DNA of 64,000 nt, taken from Sphingobium sp. Ant17. Lineage in GTDB: Bacteria > Pseudomonadota > Alphaproteobacteria > Sphingomonadales > Sphingomonadaceae. The translations under genes were made by a program, and so were the position numbers. Shown piece by piece: positions 44,004 through 52,749 of this stretch. Position 1 is the stretch's first letter; every line of letters starts with the position of its first letter. The stretch is from the NCBI RefSeq assembly GCF_000588875.1, contig NZ_JEMV01000010.1, positions 38,934 to 102,933 on the forward strand. The letters are read 5' to 3'. A model generated the notes under the pieces. That model had not been told where the DNA came from. It made no database searches and saw nothing but the letters and a program-made list of their open reading frames with translations.

Positions 44004-45239
44004 TTATGCTGTTGCCCAAGCGGGTGCGGGCGCAATGTCCGGCAGCAGGCGGATGTTGGACGGCATGCCCGCAATCGCGCGGCCGTACAGCTCGATCGAC
44101 AGCGGCGCGTTGAGCGCATTGTGGCGGGTGCCGACATTGAGGTCGCGCCAGAGGCGCTGGAGCGGGCTGGCCAGCGCAAAGGCGCCCGGCCCCGCCACGT
44201 CCATCAAGCGGTTGCCCGCCGCGCGCAGCAATTCCATCGCATAGCCGCAATCGGCCTGGATCTGCGCCTTGTCATAGCCGGTCAGCACCCGTTGCTGCGC
44301 GCTATCGTCCAGCAGCGCGGCGGCTCGGCGGATGTGGAGCCAAGCCGAATCGATCTCTATCGCCGCCCGGCCCATCAGGCCGACCAGCGCCTCCGACCCG
44401 CCCTGGCTGGCATAAGTCCACCCCACCACGGGCCGCCCGGCCATCGCCTGCGTCACGCCCTCCAGCAGAGCGCTCGCCGCGCCTAGCATCGGTGCCAGTA
44501 CGCCCAGCGGAAACAGCGGCTCCATAGGCCAGCGGTCGCGCGGCTCCAGCCCTGCCATCGTTAGCAGCAGATCGGCCGATGGCGCGCGGCCCGTCCACAG
44601 GACCAGCGCTTCGGGCACGAAAAGGTCGTCCGCAACGATCATGTTGCTGCCCGACCCGGCCATGCCTGCGACGTGCCAGTTATTCTCGATCCGGCATGCC
44701 GCATCGCGCAGGTCGAGGAAGGCCATGGCCGCTTCGCCCCCTTGCGCCGTGTCGACCATGACCCCATTGAGCGCCCAATCGGCGTGTAGGCAGCCCGATC
44801 CATAGCCCCAGCGGCCCGACACGCGATAGCCGCCCGCCACCGCCACCGCCTTGCCGGTCAGGGCCGAAGCGCTGCAAAACAGTTCGTCCCCAGTGCGGAA
44901 CAGCAGGTCGGTTGCCGACGATGGCAGGGCCAGAGCGGTGCCAGTGATCCCCGACAGCAAGCCATAGGCCCAGGCGGTGCCGACACAGCCTTTGGCCAGT
45001 TCCGCCACCGTTTCGATATGGGTGATGAGGCGATGGCCAGGCCCGCCAGCACGGCGTGGCGCCGTGATGTGAAAAAGGCCGGATTCCTGTAGCCCCGCCA
45101 TCACTGGTGCCACGATCCGCCGTTGCCGCTCACAATCGTCGGCATAGCGTTCCAGCAAGGGCCGCAGCGATGCCGCAACCCTGACAGGGTCCATCACTTG
45201 GACGACGCGCCTGTGTGTCTGCATCATTTCGACCGGCAT
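44004..45239 (-). CDS. Acyl-CoA-dehydrogenase-fold flavin monooxygenase-like protein
   Basis: The 411 residues have the acyl-CoA dehydrogenase fold with the monooxygenase-type features MAGSGSNMIVADDLFVP and a C-terminal RLWRDLNVGTRHN, similar in design to the protein at 36670-37896. The ATG at 45239 follows GGAGGGGAG; an upstream in-frame ATG at 45296 lacks this. It may hydroxylate a phenolic or cyclic intermediate with reduced flavin. It is the first gene of a minus-strand operon with SnoaL and TetR, divergent from an SDR. Confidence 0.8.
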   Translation of the reverse strand: MPVEMMQTHRRVVQVMDPVRVAASLRPLLERYADDCERQRRIVAPVMAGLQESGLFHITAPRRAGGPGHRLITHIETVAELAKGCVGTAWAYGLLSGITGTALALPSSATDLLFRTGDELFCSASALTGKAVAVAGGYRVSGRWGYGSGCLHADWALNGVMVDTAQGGEAAMAFLDLRDAACRIENNWHVAGMAGSGSNMIVADDLFVPEALVLWTGRAPSADLLLTMAGLEPRDRWPMEPLFPLGVLAPMLGAASALLEGVTQAMAGRPVVGWTYASQGGSEALVGLMGRAAIEIDSAWLHIRRAAALLDDSAQQRVLTGYDKAQIQADCGYAMELLRAAGNRLMDVAGPGAFALASPLQRLWRDLNVGTRHNALNAPLSIELYGRAIAGMPSNIRLLPDIAPAPAWATA

Positions 45240-45341
45240 GATCGGCTCCCCTCCATCCGCTTGGATATGTAATGACATTATTGTCGTTATATGCAATGGC
45301 CAATTGTCGGTGGGATTTCATCTGCTGCTTTGGGAAGTCCC

Positions 45342-45357
45342 CCTGCCTCCCGATAGG
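45342..45357. promoter_or_regulatory. Shared dyad operator copy 10
   Basis: CCTGCC-TCCC-GATAGG; the reverse complement, CCTATC-GGGA-GGCAGG, fits the pattern exactly. An alternative dyad, CTGCCT-N6-AGGCAG (45343-45360), overlaps it. It lies in the divergent region 88 bp before the SDR at 45445 and 103 bp from the flavoprotein at 45239. Confidence 0.55.
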
Positions 45358-45444
45358 CAGAGTGAAGACAATTGCCTTATAGGGTCTGGCGCTAGCCATC
45401 AGAGAGCCGGCGAACGGCTGGCACCAAGAGAGGATTTTCATCCG

Positions 45445-46281
45445 ATGCGTAAGATCGACTTGCCTGCTTTCGATGCCGCCGCCTTCGCTGCGGCTTATGG
45501 TCCCTGGGCCGTCATCGCGGGTGCTTCGGAAGGCACCGGCGCCTGCTATGCGCGGCAACTGGCCGCCATGGGCATCAACCTGGTGCTGGTGTCGCGCCGC
45601 CTGCCTGCGCTGGAAGCGCTAGGGCAGGAACTGGCCGCAGAACATGGCATCGCCTTTCGCGCATTGACCGCCGACCTGACGGAAACGGGCGAGGGATCGC
45701 GCCTGGTGGAGGCGACGGCCGATCTGGATATCGGCCTCTATATCTCCAACGCGGGCGCGGACGGCGCGGGCAACAGCTTCTTTGGCGTGCCGGTCAAACG
45801 GTCGCTGCGCCTGCTGACCATGAACGCGGCCAATGTGCTGGAGGCCGTCCATGGTTTTGGCAACCGGTTCCAGGCGCGCGGCAAGGGCGGTTTCGTCATC
45901 ATGTCGTCGGGCGCAGGCCTGGGCGGACAGCCATGGTTGGCGATGTATTCGGCGACCAAGGCGTTCGAATTGAACTTCGTGGAATCGCTCTGGGCCGAAC
46001 TTGACGGCCAGAATATCGACATTGTCGGCGTCGCTGCGCCGATCATGGACACGCCCACCCTGCGCCGCGCGACCGAAGGGCTGGGGATGGATTATAGCAT
46101 CGCTTATGATCCGGCCGAAGTGTGCGCGCTGGCGCTGGCCATGCTGGGCAAGGAGCCGCTGGTGATCGTGCCCGATGGTCCCGACGAAGACAAAATCCCG
46201 CAGATCCAGGCCGACCGCAAAACCCGCCTGCTGGCGCTGGCGGAATGGGGCAAGGCCTATACCGCCGCCGCCACCGCCTGA
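45445..46281 (+). CDS. SDR
   Basis: This 278-residue SDR has AGASEGTG, ISNAGADG, VIMSSGAG and the active-site YSATK. It resembles the KAR/DltE-like subgroup, whose members lack the DGG C-terminus. The ATG at 45445 follows GAGAGGA. It is the first gene of the plus-strand operon with the FAD desaturase-like protein, kinase and epoxide hydrolase. Confidence 0.83.
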   Translation: MRKIDLPAFDAAAFAAAYGPWAVIAGASEGTGACYARQLAAMGINLVLVSRRLPALEALGQELAAEHGIAFRALTADLTETGEGSRLVEATADLDIGLYISNAGADGAGNSFFGVPVKRSLRLLTMNAANVLEAVHGFGNRFQARGKGGFVIMSSGAGLGGQPWLAMYSATKAFELNFVESLWAELDGQNIDIVGVAAPIMDTPTLRRATEGLGMDYSIAYDPAEVCALALAMLGKEPLVIVPDGPDEDKIPQIQADRKTRLLALAEWGKAYTAAATA

Positions 46282-46301
46282 AGCAACAGAGGACAGAGAG
46301 C

Positions 46302-47878
46302 ATGACCGATCAGGTGGACGTCGTCGTCATTGGAGCCGGGCATAATGGCATGGCCGCGGCCGGCTATCTGGCGCGCGAGGGCAAGAAGGTGCTGGTCGTC
46401 GAGCGGATGGCCAAGGTCGGGGGCATGACCAGTTCGGGCTATATGATCCCCGAAGCGCCCAATCATCTGGTGACGCCCTGCGCCGTCGAACTGCTGTTCG
46501 CGCGCAAATCCGGCATAATCGAGGATTTCGAGCTGGCCAAATATGGCCTCAAAACGGTCGATCCCGACCCGACCTATGCTTATCTGCACCCCGATGGCAG
46601 CTCCATCGCGCTGTTTTACGATTACAAACGCACAGCCGAGGACATAGCCCGGATCAACCGTAACGACGGCAAGGCCTATCTGGAATTCATGAAGACGCTG
46701 AACGTCATGATGGACATCGGCTTTCCGATGATGATGGCGGAACCAGGTCGGCCGGACATGAAGAACCTGTCCAAGATCATCGGCAGCGCAGTGCGCAACG
46801 TGCGGCTGAAGGACGAACTGGTCGCCCTGTCAAAGGCGACGGCGGATCAGGTCGCATGCGAACGGTTCGAACATCCCGCCACCATCGCGCTGCTGCTGGG
46901 CATCGCGGCGGGTGCGGGGCCGGTGGATGATGACGGCAATGCGGCGGCCTATATGATCTTTGCCGTCACGCATAAATATGGCACTGGCAAGCCGATCGGG
47001 TCGCTCCAGTCCTTTTCCGACGCGCTGGCGCGCAGCATCGAAGCGTCCGGTGCGACGATCCTGCTTAACGCCCCCGTCGCCGAAATCATTGTCGATGATG
47101 GCGCGGCAAAGGGCGTGCGGCTGGAGGATGGCCGGGTGATCCCGGCGAAGATGGTCATTGCCACCTGCGACCCGCGCACCGCCATGCGCATGACTACACC
47201 GGGCGGGGTCGATCGCGCACTAATGCAGCGGATTGAACATGCGCCCTCAAACCGGTCCAACGCTGCGCCGTTCCTGGCCAATATCGCGATGTCGGGACCA
47301 TTGCGCCTGAAGAAGCATCAGGATTTGCGCCATGACGACGCGGACCTGAATAAGGCGGTCGGCCTGATCGGCACGTCCGAAGAAGTACGCGAATCCTTCG
47401 CCACCGCGCGGCGCGGCGACATTCCCGATCGCCATGCGATGTCGCTCAGCCGCTGTCGAACAGCGACCCGACGCAGGCACCGCCGGGCGGATCGCTGGCC
47501 TATGTCTATCTGCCTGCCATGGCGGTGGATGCGCGCGAGGGCTGGTCGCCCGCGCTCAAGGACAAGACCATGTCATCGGTCATCAGCCATCTGGGCGAAT
47601 ATTATGACGGGCTGGACACCGAAGTCGGGCGTTTCGTGGAAACCGCGCGGGAACGGGAAAAGCGGTTGAACGTCACCAATGGTTGTGTAACCCATATCGA
47701 TTTCGGCGCGCTGCGTTCGGGCGTGCATCGCCCCGCCACTGGCTTTGGCGGTCCCAAGCCGCCCTTCCCCGGATTTCTGATCGGCGGCGCGGGCGCGCAT
47801 CCGGGCGGCGGCGTGTCGGGCATTGCCGGCCGGATCGCGGCCAATCGCGCGCTGCGTGAACTCAAGAAAATGAAATAA
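46302..47878 (+). pseudogene. FAD-dependent oxidoreductase, phytoene-desaturase/PYROXD2-like, frameshifted
   Basis: The N-terminal FAD motif VVVIGAGHNGMAAAGYLAREGKKVLVVE and the C-terminal GGAGAHPGGGVSGIAGRIAANRAL are those of the carotenoid-desaturase superfamily. The frame breaks between about 47435 and 47451 after IPDRHAM; one restored base allows LSNSDPTQAPPGGSLAYVY and the rest to follow, giving about 525 residues. These flavoproteins desaturate or isomerise polyene or cyclic substrates. It lies 20 bp after the SDR and 3 bp before the APH-type kinase. Confidence 0.85.
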
Positions 47879-47881
47879 GGG

Positions 47882-48985
47882 ATGGATGCCATGACAAGTT
47901 TCGTAAATCCGGTCGGCATCCCTGCAAAGCTGGAGAATGTCACTGCCGAATGGCTGACACAGATCATGCAGGCGCGCTATCCCGGCATCGTGGTGCAGGA
48001 GATGGAAGCAGTGTTCCTGCGCAACAGCCACACGACCAAATATCAGGTCAAGCTGACGCTCAACGATGTTGGAAAGGCGGCGGGTATCCCGGAGAATGTA
48101 TGCCTGAAGGCTAATTGGGCGCAGTTCGAAAGCCAGGGCATCTGTCGTTTGGAAGCCCGGTTTTACGAAGATTTTCGCCGCCTCGTCGCCTTCCCCGCGC
48201 CCCGCTCCTTCTTCGAGGCGTGGGATCCGCGCGATGATAGCGGCCAGGGACTGGTCGTGATGGAGGATCTTTCGATCGAGGGCGGCCATTTCGGCGTCAG
48301 CACTGACCATATGGGCGTGGAGGAAGCCGCGCGCGCCGTCGCCAGCCTGGCGAAAATCCATGGTGCCTTCTGGGATAGCCCGGTACTGCACGCGGCCGAC
48401 TGGCTGCCCGTGTCAATGGTGACGGCAGTCGACGCGCAGCAGCTACACATGATGTATAGTTTTGCGGAAGCAAACCATGCAATGCCTGAATATCAGGCGT
48501 TCCTGCCAAGCTGGATCAAGGGCGACCTGTCGCGGCTGCATACGGTGTTCGACGCGCTGGTCAACTTCGCGCAGCATAAGGAACAGGGACCATGGTGCCT
48601 GGTCCATGGCGACAGCCATCAGGGCAACAGCTATCTGCGCCCCGACGGCGAGCGGGTGTGGCTGGACTGGCAACTGGTACGCAAGGGGCGGCCGATCCGC
48701 GACTTCACCTATTTCCTGCTCGGCGCGCTGACGATCGAGGAGCGGCGCGCCAATGAACGCGACCTGTTGCGCCATTATCGCCGCTGCCTGATCGAAACCG
48801 GGGCGCAGGGCGTACCGGACGACGAGACATTGTGGGAATATTATCGCCGCTGGCCACCCTATGCGATGCAGGCATGGATCGCCAATATGGACGAGTGGGG
48901 GCAAAAGGGGATGCACATCGTCGAGCGTATCTTCGTCGCGGGCGAGGATTTGGGCACGGTCGAAGCGCTGGGCGTCACTTTCTAA
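47882..48985 (+). CDS. APH/choline-kinase-fold phosphotransferase, kinase 1
   Basis: This 367-residue aminoglycoside-phosphotransferase-fold protein has the catalytic LVHGDSHQGN (H242, D244, N249) and VWLDWQ (D262) for Mg-ATP. In catabolic clusters such proteins phosphorylate hydroxyacyl-CoA or hydroxy acids, as LvaA does in levulinate degradation and as in ACAD10/11. The nearby acyl-CoA dehydrogenases make a similar use plausible (inference). A Met at 47891 is an alternative start. Confidence 0.82.
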   Translation: MDAMTSFVNPVGIPAKLENVTAEWLTQIMQARYPGIVVQEMEAVFLRNSHTTKYQVKLTLNDVGKAAGIPENVCLKANWAQFESQGICRLEARFYEDFRRLVAFPAPRSFFEAWDPRDDSGQGLVVMEDLSIEGGHFGVSTDHMGVEEAARAVASLAKIHGAFWDSPVLHAADWLPVSMVTAVDAQQLHMMYSFAEANHAMPEYQAFLPSWIKGDLSRLHTVFDALVNFAQHKEQGPWCLVHGDSHQGNSYLRPDGERVWLDWQLVRKGRPIRDFTYFLLGALTIEERRANERDLLRHYRRCLIETGAQGVPDDETLWEYYRRWPPYAMQAWIANMDEWGQKGMHIVERIFVAGEDLGTVEALGVTF

Positions 48986-49003
48986 AGATAAGGGAAAAGC
49001 GCC

Positions 49004-50143
49004 ATGTCGGATTCCATCACGCCCTTTACAGTGGCCATTCCGCAGGAGGCTCTGGACGATCTGCATCGGCGGATCGTTCACACACGCTGGCCAGCAGCGG
49101 AGACGGTTGCGGACTGGAGCCAGGGCGTGCCGATCGCCGCGATGCGCGACTTGTGCACCTATTGGGCCGATGGCTATGACTGGCGGCGGTGTGAGGCGGC
49201 GCTCAACGCCCTGCCCCAGTTCATGATGCAGATCGACGACCTAGCGATCCATTTCCTGCATGTGCGCAGCCCCCGGCCCGATGCCGTGCCGCTGATCCTG
49301 ACCCATGGCTGGCCCGGATCGGTGCTGGAGTTCATGAAGGTCATCGGCCCGCTCAGCGATCCTGCGACCGCCGATGCGCCAGCCTTCCACCTCGTCATCC
49401 CGTCCCTGCCCGGCTATGGTTTTTCCGACAAGCCCATCGCGACCGGATGGGGCGTCGAAAAAATCGCAGACGCCTGGATCACGCTGATGCGGCGGCTGGG
49501 CTATGATCGTTTCTTCGCGCAGGGCGGCGACTGGGGCGCGGCGGTCACGACCGCCATCGCCATGGCCGCGCCGCCGGAACTGGCGGGCGTCCACCTCAAC
49601 ATGCCGCTGGTCTTTCCCGAAGCCGGCGACTTTGCCGACCTGACGCCCGCCGAGGCCAAGACGGTCGAGCGGATGCAATATTATCAGGACCATGATGCGG
49701 GCTATGCCAAGTTGCAGGGCACAAGGCCGCAGACGGTCGGCTATGCGCTGGCGGATTCTCCGGTCGGGCAGGCAGCGTGGATCTACGAGAAATTCCAGGC
49801 TTGGACCGACAATGGTGGCCGGGCGGAAGACGCGCTGAGCCGCGACGACATGCTGGACATCATCAGCCTCTACTGGCTGACCAACAGCGGTGCTTCATCG
49901 GGGCGGCTTTACTGGGAAAGCGCGGGCGCGTTCAAGGCGCAGCGGCTGGACCTGCCAGTCGGTGTCAGCATCTTCGCGCAGGAAATCTTTCGCCCCTCGC
50001 GCCGCTGGGCCGAACGCAGCTATTCCGATCTGGTCCACTGGAACGAACTGCCGGTCGGCGGCCATTTCGCTGCGTTCGAGCAGCCTGCGCTGTTTGCAGT
50101 GGAATTGCAGGCCTGCTTTGGCGCGATGCAGCCCCGCGCCTGA
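49004..50143 (+). CDS. Epoxide hydrolase (EHN-type alpha/beta hydrolase)
   Basis: The 379 residues begin with the EHN N-terminal segment (FTVAIPQEALDDLHRRIVHTRWP). The alpha/beta hydrolase core has the oxyanion HGWPGS, the nucleophilic Asp in GGDWGAAV and the catalytic His in VGGHFAAFEQP. It opens an epoxide to a diol by way of an Asp ester. It ends the plus-strand operon 2 bp from the convergent SDR. An epoxide might come from the P450 or from a monooxygenase. Confidence 0.92.
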   Translation: MSDSITPFTVAIPQEALDDLHRRIVHTRWPAAETVADWSQGVPIAAMRDLCTYWADGYDWRRCEAALNALPQFMMQIDDLAIHFLHVRSPRPDAVPLILTHGWPGSVLEFMKVIGPLSDPATADAPAFHLVIPSLPGYGFSDKPIATGWGVEKIADAWITLMRRLGYDRFFAQGGDWGAAVTTAIAMAAPPELAGVHLNMPLVFPEAGDFADLTPAEAKTVERMQYYQDHDAGYAKLQGTRPQTVGYALADSPVGQAAWIYEKFQAWTDNGGRAEDALSRDDMLDIISLYWLTNSGASSGRLYWESAGAFKAQRLDLPVGVSIFAQEIFRPSRRWAERSYSDLVHWNELPVGGHFAAFEQPALFAVELQACFGAMQPRA

Positions 50144-50145
50144 TT

Positions 50146-50976
50146 TCAGCTCGGCAGGAAGCTGAGTGGTGCGCCCATGGTTGCGCGGTAGGACACAGGC
50201 TGCTTGCCGTCCGTATCGCGCAGGCCATAGCCTTCACCCAGTTCCGCGCCGATCAGCGCCTTGCCTGACAGGGCGGCAAGATCAGGATCGTCCATCAACC
50301 GGTCGAGGACCAAGCCGGAAAATTCCGGGGTTTCCCAGGACGGCAACATCGCGCGCAACTCTTCGGGCAGCATTTCGGGTGGCATGGCGCGAACCGCATC
50401 GGTCAGGATGAAACCGGGCCACAGGGATACCGCCGACACGCCATGGGGCGCCAGGTCGATCGCCATGTCGGCGGTCATCTTGTCCGTTCCTGCCTTCGCC
50501 GCGCCATAGGCTGGACCGTGGAAATAGGACACTGCGCCGTAGAAGGATATGCTGGCGATCAGACCCCTGCCCGCCGCGACCATCATAGGTGCTGCATGAT
50601 AGGCGGCGACATAGGCCGATCGCAGGCCGACATTTATCATGTCAGCCAGATGGAGTGGCTTTTCCCAGAAACCTCCCGGTGCGATCAGGTCCATTGCATG
50701 TACGGCCGCGACATTGTTGACCAGCAGGTCCAGCCTGCCGCCGGTCCACTCCGCCAGCTTGGCGAAGGCTGCGGCCACCGCATCATCGTCGCGATGGTCG
50801 CAGAGCAGCGCCAGCCCTTTGCCCCCGGCCCGGTCGATCTCCGCGACAACGGCGTCCAGTTCTAACCTGTCCCGCCCAGTGACGGCGACCCTATGGCCGC
50901 GCGATGCCAGGCCCCTTGCGATGCCACGCCCCAATCCGCGCGTTGCGCCTGTCATCAGCACCATCTTGTCGCTCAT
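50146..50976 (-). CDS. SDR (DHRS1-like)
   Basis: This 276-residue SDR has TGATRGLG, VNNVAAVH, SISFYGA and the active-site YGAAK, with the long C-terminal extension seen in DHRS1-like proteins. The ATG at 50976 is chosen because the upstream Met (51060) lies in the kinase-like gene. It lies 19 bp after the atypical APH gene in a minus-strand operon. Confidence 0.83.
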   Translation of the reverse strand: MSDKMVLMTGATRGLGRGIARGLASRGHRVAVTGRDRLELDAVVAEIDRAGGKGLALLCDHRDDDAVAAAFAKLAEWTGGRLDLLVNNVAAVHAMDLIAPGGFWEKPLHLADMINVGLRSAYVAAYHAAPMMVAAGRGLIASISFYGAVSYFHGPAYGAAKAGTDKMTADMAIDLAPHGVSAVSLWPGFILTDAVRAMPPEMLPEELRAMLPSWETPEFSGLVLDRLMDDPDLAALSGKALIGAELGEGYGLRDTDGKQPVSYRATMGAPLSFLPS

Positions 50977-50995
50977 ATGCCTGTCCCTGTTCTGT

Positions 50996-52369
50996 TCATG
51001 CCCTGCGCGTGACCGGCAACACCACATTGCTGGCCGCCACGCCCAGCGCAGTGGGGCCAAAAAGCTGGAGCTGCCGCCCCTCTATCGTGCCAAGTAGGGT
51101 GATGAGCGCCGCGTCCTCGTCCGGCCCGGCAGCGTTCACATACGCCTCCAGCGCCGTGGCGGCCGCGTTCCAGTCCTGAAACGGCCGATCCAGCAGCGCC
51201 GTCACATCGGCGATGTTGCGTGCGACCATATCCGCGCCATGGGCATCGGCGCGCTCCGCCCATTCGACCAGTTCCGCCACCTGCCTTTTCTGCATCTGCG
51301 CCCCTTCGTCGGCCATGGCCAGTCCGGCCAGCGTATCGGCGATCTTGGCCATCAACGGCGCATTGTCACCCTGTCGTTCGACCAGTGGCGGCAAATCGGG
51401 CAGCGCCACCCCCGACAGGGCGGACAGGGCCAGCAGGATCGACCGGCGCAGTGCCAGGTCGAACATCAGATAGACCGAATGAGGATCGCCCGCTTTGGGC
51501 GCACCCACGGTCCCGGTGAACTGCATCGTGCCCAGCAGGGAAAATTGCAGGACGTGGAACAGCACCGCGTCATGGTCGACCGGCTCGCCCGTCGCCTCTT
51601 CATAATAGCCGACCAGTTCCGCCAGCGGCGCGCCCAGCGGTTCGAAACTGTCGCGCATCCCCATCGTCGCGATATCGACCAGCGGATCGCCGATCATCGA
51701 AAATTCGAAATCATACAGCTTTGTCATCGCGCCCTGATCGACCAGATATTGGCCCGAATCGAACTGGATGAAGCTGGCTTGAGTGCGGTAATCCGGCACG
51801 TTGCGACGCAGCCAGCCGATCACGAACGCCAGCAAAGGTTCGGGGCGGCTCTTGGTGCGCCGATAATGCGGCATATAGGCGTCCAGCCCGGCCAGCGCGA
51901 TCGCCTCGGCACCGTCCGGCTGGTGTAGCCCGGCCGCGACGAAGGGTTCGATCGGCAGCCGGTGCATCGCCGCGACGGCGTGCATATAGTCGCGCCCGAT
52001 CGCGATCCTCGTTGCATCGTCCAGGGTAGAGAAATCGCGCGTACCCGCTATCGCTTCCATGACGATGCAGGGCGGATCGGCGAGATAGCCATGGATTTCC
52101 GGTACCGGCAGTCCCTGCCTGTGAAGCAGGTCGATCACGTCCGCCTCACGCTTGAGGTCGGGAAAGATCGACACGTCGCCGCCCCGGTTGCCGCGCAGGT
52201 GGAGGCGGCGCACCACCCCGTCCACCTCCACATTGGCGAACCAGGAAGGGCGCCAACGGATCAGCCGTTCCAGGCCCACGACTTTGCCGCCGGTCAGGTG
52301 TTCGACATAGCCGGTGATGCGCCCGACCGCCGCATCGTCATAGTCGTTGAGGGGGACGGGGCCGCTCAC
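50996..52369 (-). CDS. APH-fold protein with a degenerate catalytic loop, kinase-like 2
   Basis: The 457 residues have the APH fold (LKREADVIDLLHRQGLPVPEIHGYL, YDFEFSMIGDPLVDIATM). The catalytic HGDxHxxN reads QFDSGQYL: the His and Asn are replaced and only the Asp is kept. The metal loop DFE is present. It carries about 90 more C-terminal residues than kinase 1, mainly helical. It may be an inactive or repurposed kinase. It overlaps the SnoaL gene by ATGA. Confidence 0.75.
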   Translation of the reverse strand: MSGPVPLNDYDDAAVGRITGYVEHLTGGKVVGLERLIRWRPSWFANVEVDGVVRRLHLRGNRGGDVSIFPDLKREADVIDLLHRQGLPVPEIHGYLADPPCIVMEAIAGTRDFSTLDDATRIAIGRDYMHAVAAMHRLPIEPFVAAGLHQPDGAEAIALAGLDAYMPHYRRTKSRPEPLLAFVIGWLRRNVPDYRTQASFIQFDSGQYLVDQGAMTKLYDFEFSMIGDPLVDIATMGMRDSFEPLGAPLAELVGYYEEATGEPVDHDAVLFHVLQFSLLGTMQFTGTVGAPKAGDPHSVYLMFDLALRRSILLALSALSGVALPDLPPLVERQGDNAPLMAKIADTLAGLAMADEGAQMQKRQVAELVEWAERADAHGADMVARNIADVTALLDRPFQDWNAAATALEAYVNAAGPDEDAALITLLGTIEGRQLQLFGPTALGVAASNVVLPVTRRA

Positions 52370-52749
52370 GGCGCGAAGGCCTCCGCTGCGGCGCGCGTGT
52401 CCATATATTCTCGCCCCGACAGAATCTGGCCGTCGCGGATCACCAGCAGATTATGATAGTCGTTGCGATAGACCCGGTCGGGGAAGATCATTTCGCCGCG
52501 CACTTCCACCGCGACCCTGTCCCCTTCGGCCGTGATGCCGACCACCTGCGCGCTGCGCCGCTGCGCCGACAACAGGCCGCCGGTTACGCTGGCGATGAAA
52601 TCGGCGCGGCTCATGTCGCCAAAGCCTGATATCCACCATGTGCAGTCGGGATGCTGCAACGCTTCGATCGTTGCGGCGTCCCCCTCTTCCACCGCCTGCA
52701 TGTAGCGGCGAGCGACCGCCTTGTTCGCTTCGAGGTCGGCCATGCTCAT
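52366..52749 (-). CDS. SnoaL-like / NTF2-fold protein
   Basis: This 127-residue SnoaL-like protein has NKAVARRYMQAVEEGDAATIEALQHPDCTWW and a LLVIRDGQILSGREYMDT C-terminus. It starts at 52749 inside the TonB receptor stop (ATGA) and overlaps the APH-like gene at its end, so receptor, SnoaL, APH-like and SDR form a coupled set. A Met at 52743 is an alternative start. Confidence 0.76.
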   Translation of the reverse strand: MSMADLEANKAVARRYMQAVEEGDAATIEALQHPDCTWWISGFGDMSRADFIASVTGGLLSAQRRSAQVVGITAEGDRVAVEVRGEMIFPDRVYRNDYHNLLVIRDGQILSGREYMDTRAAAEAFAP

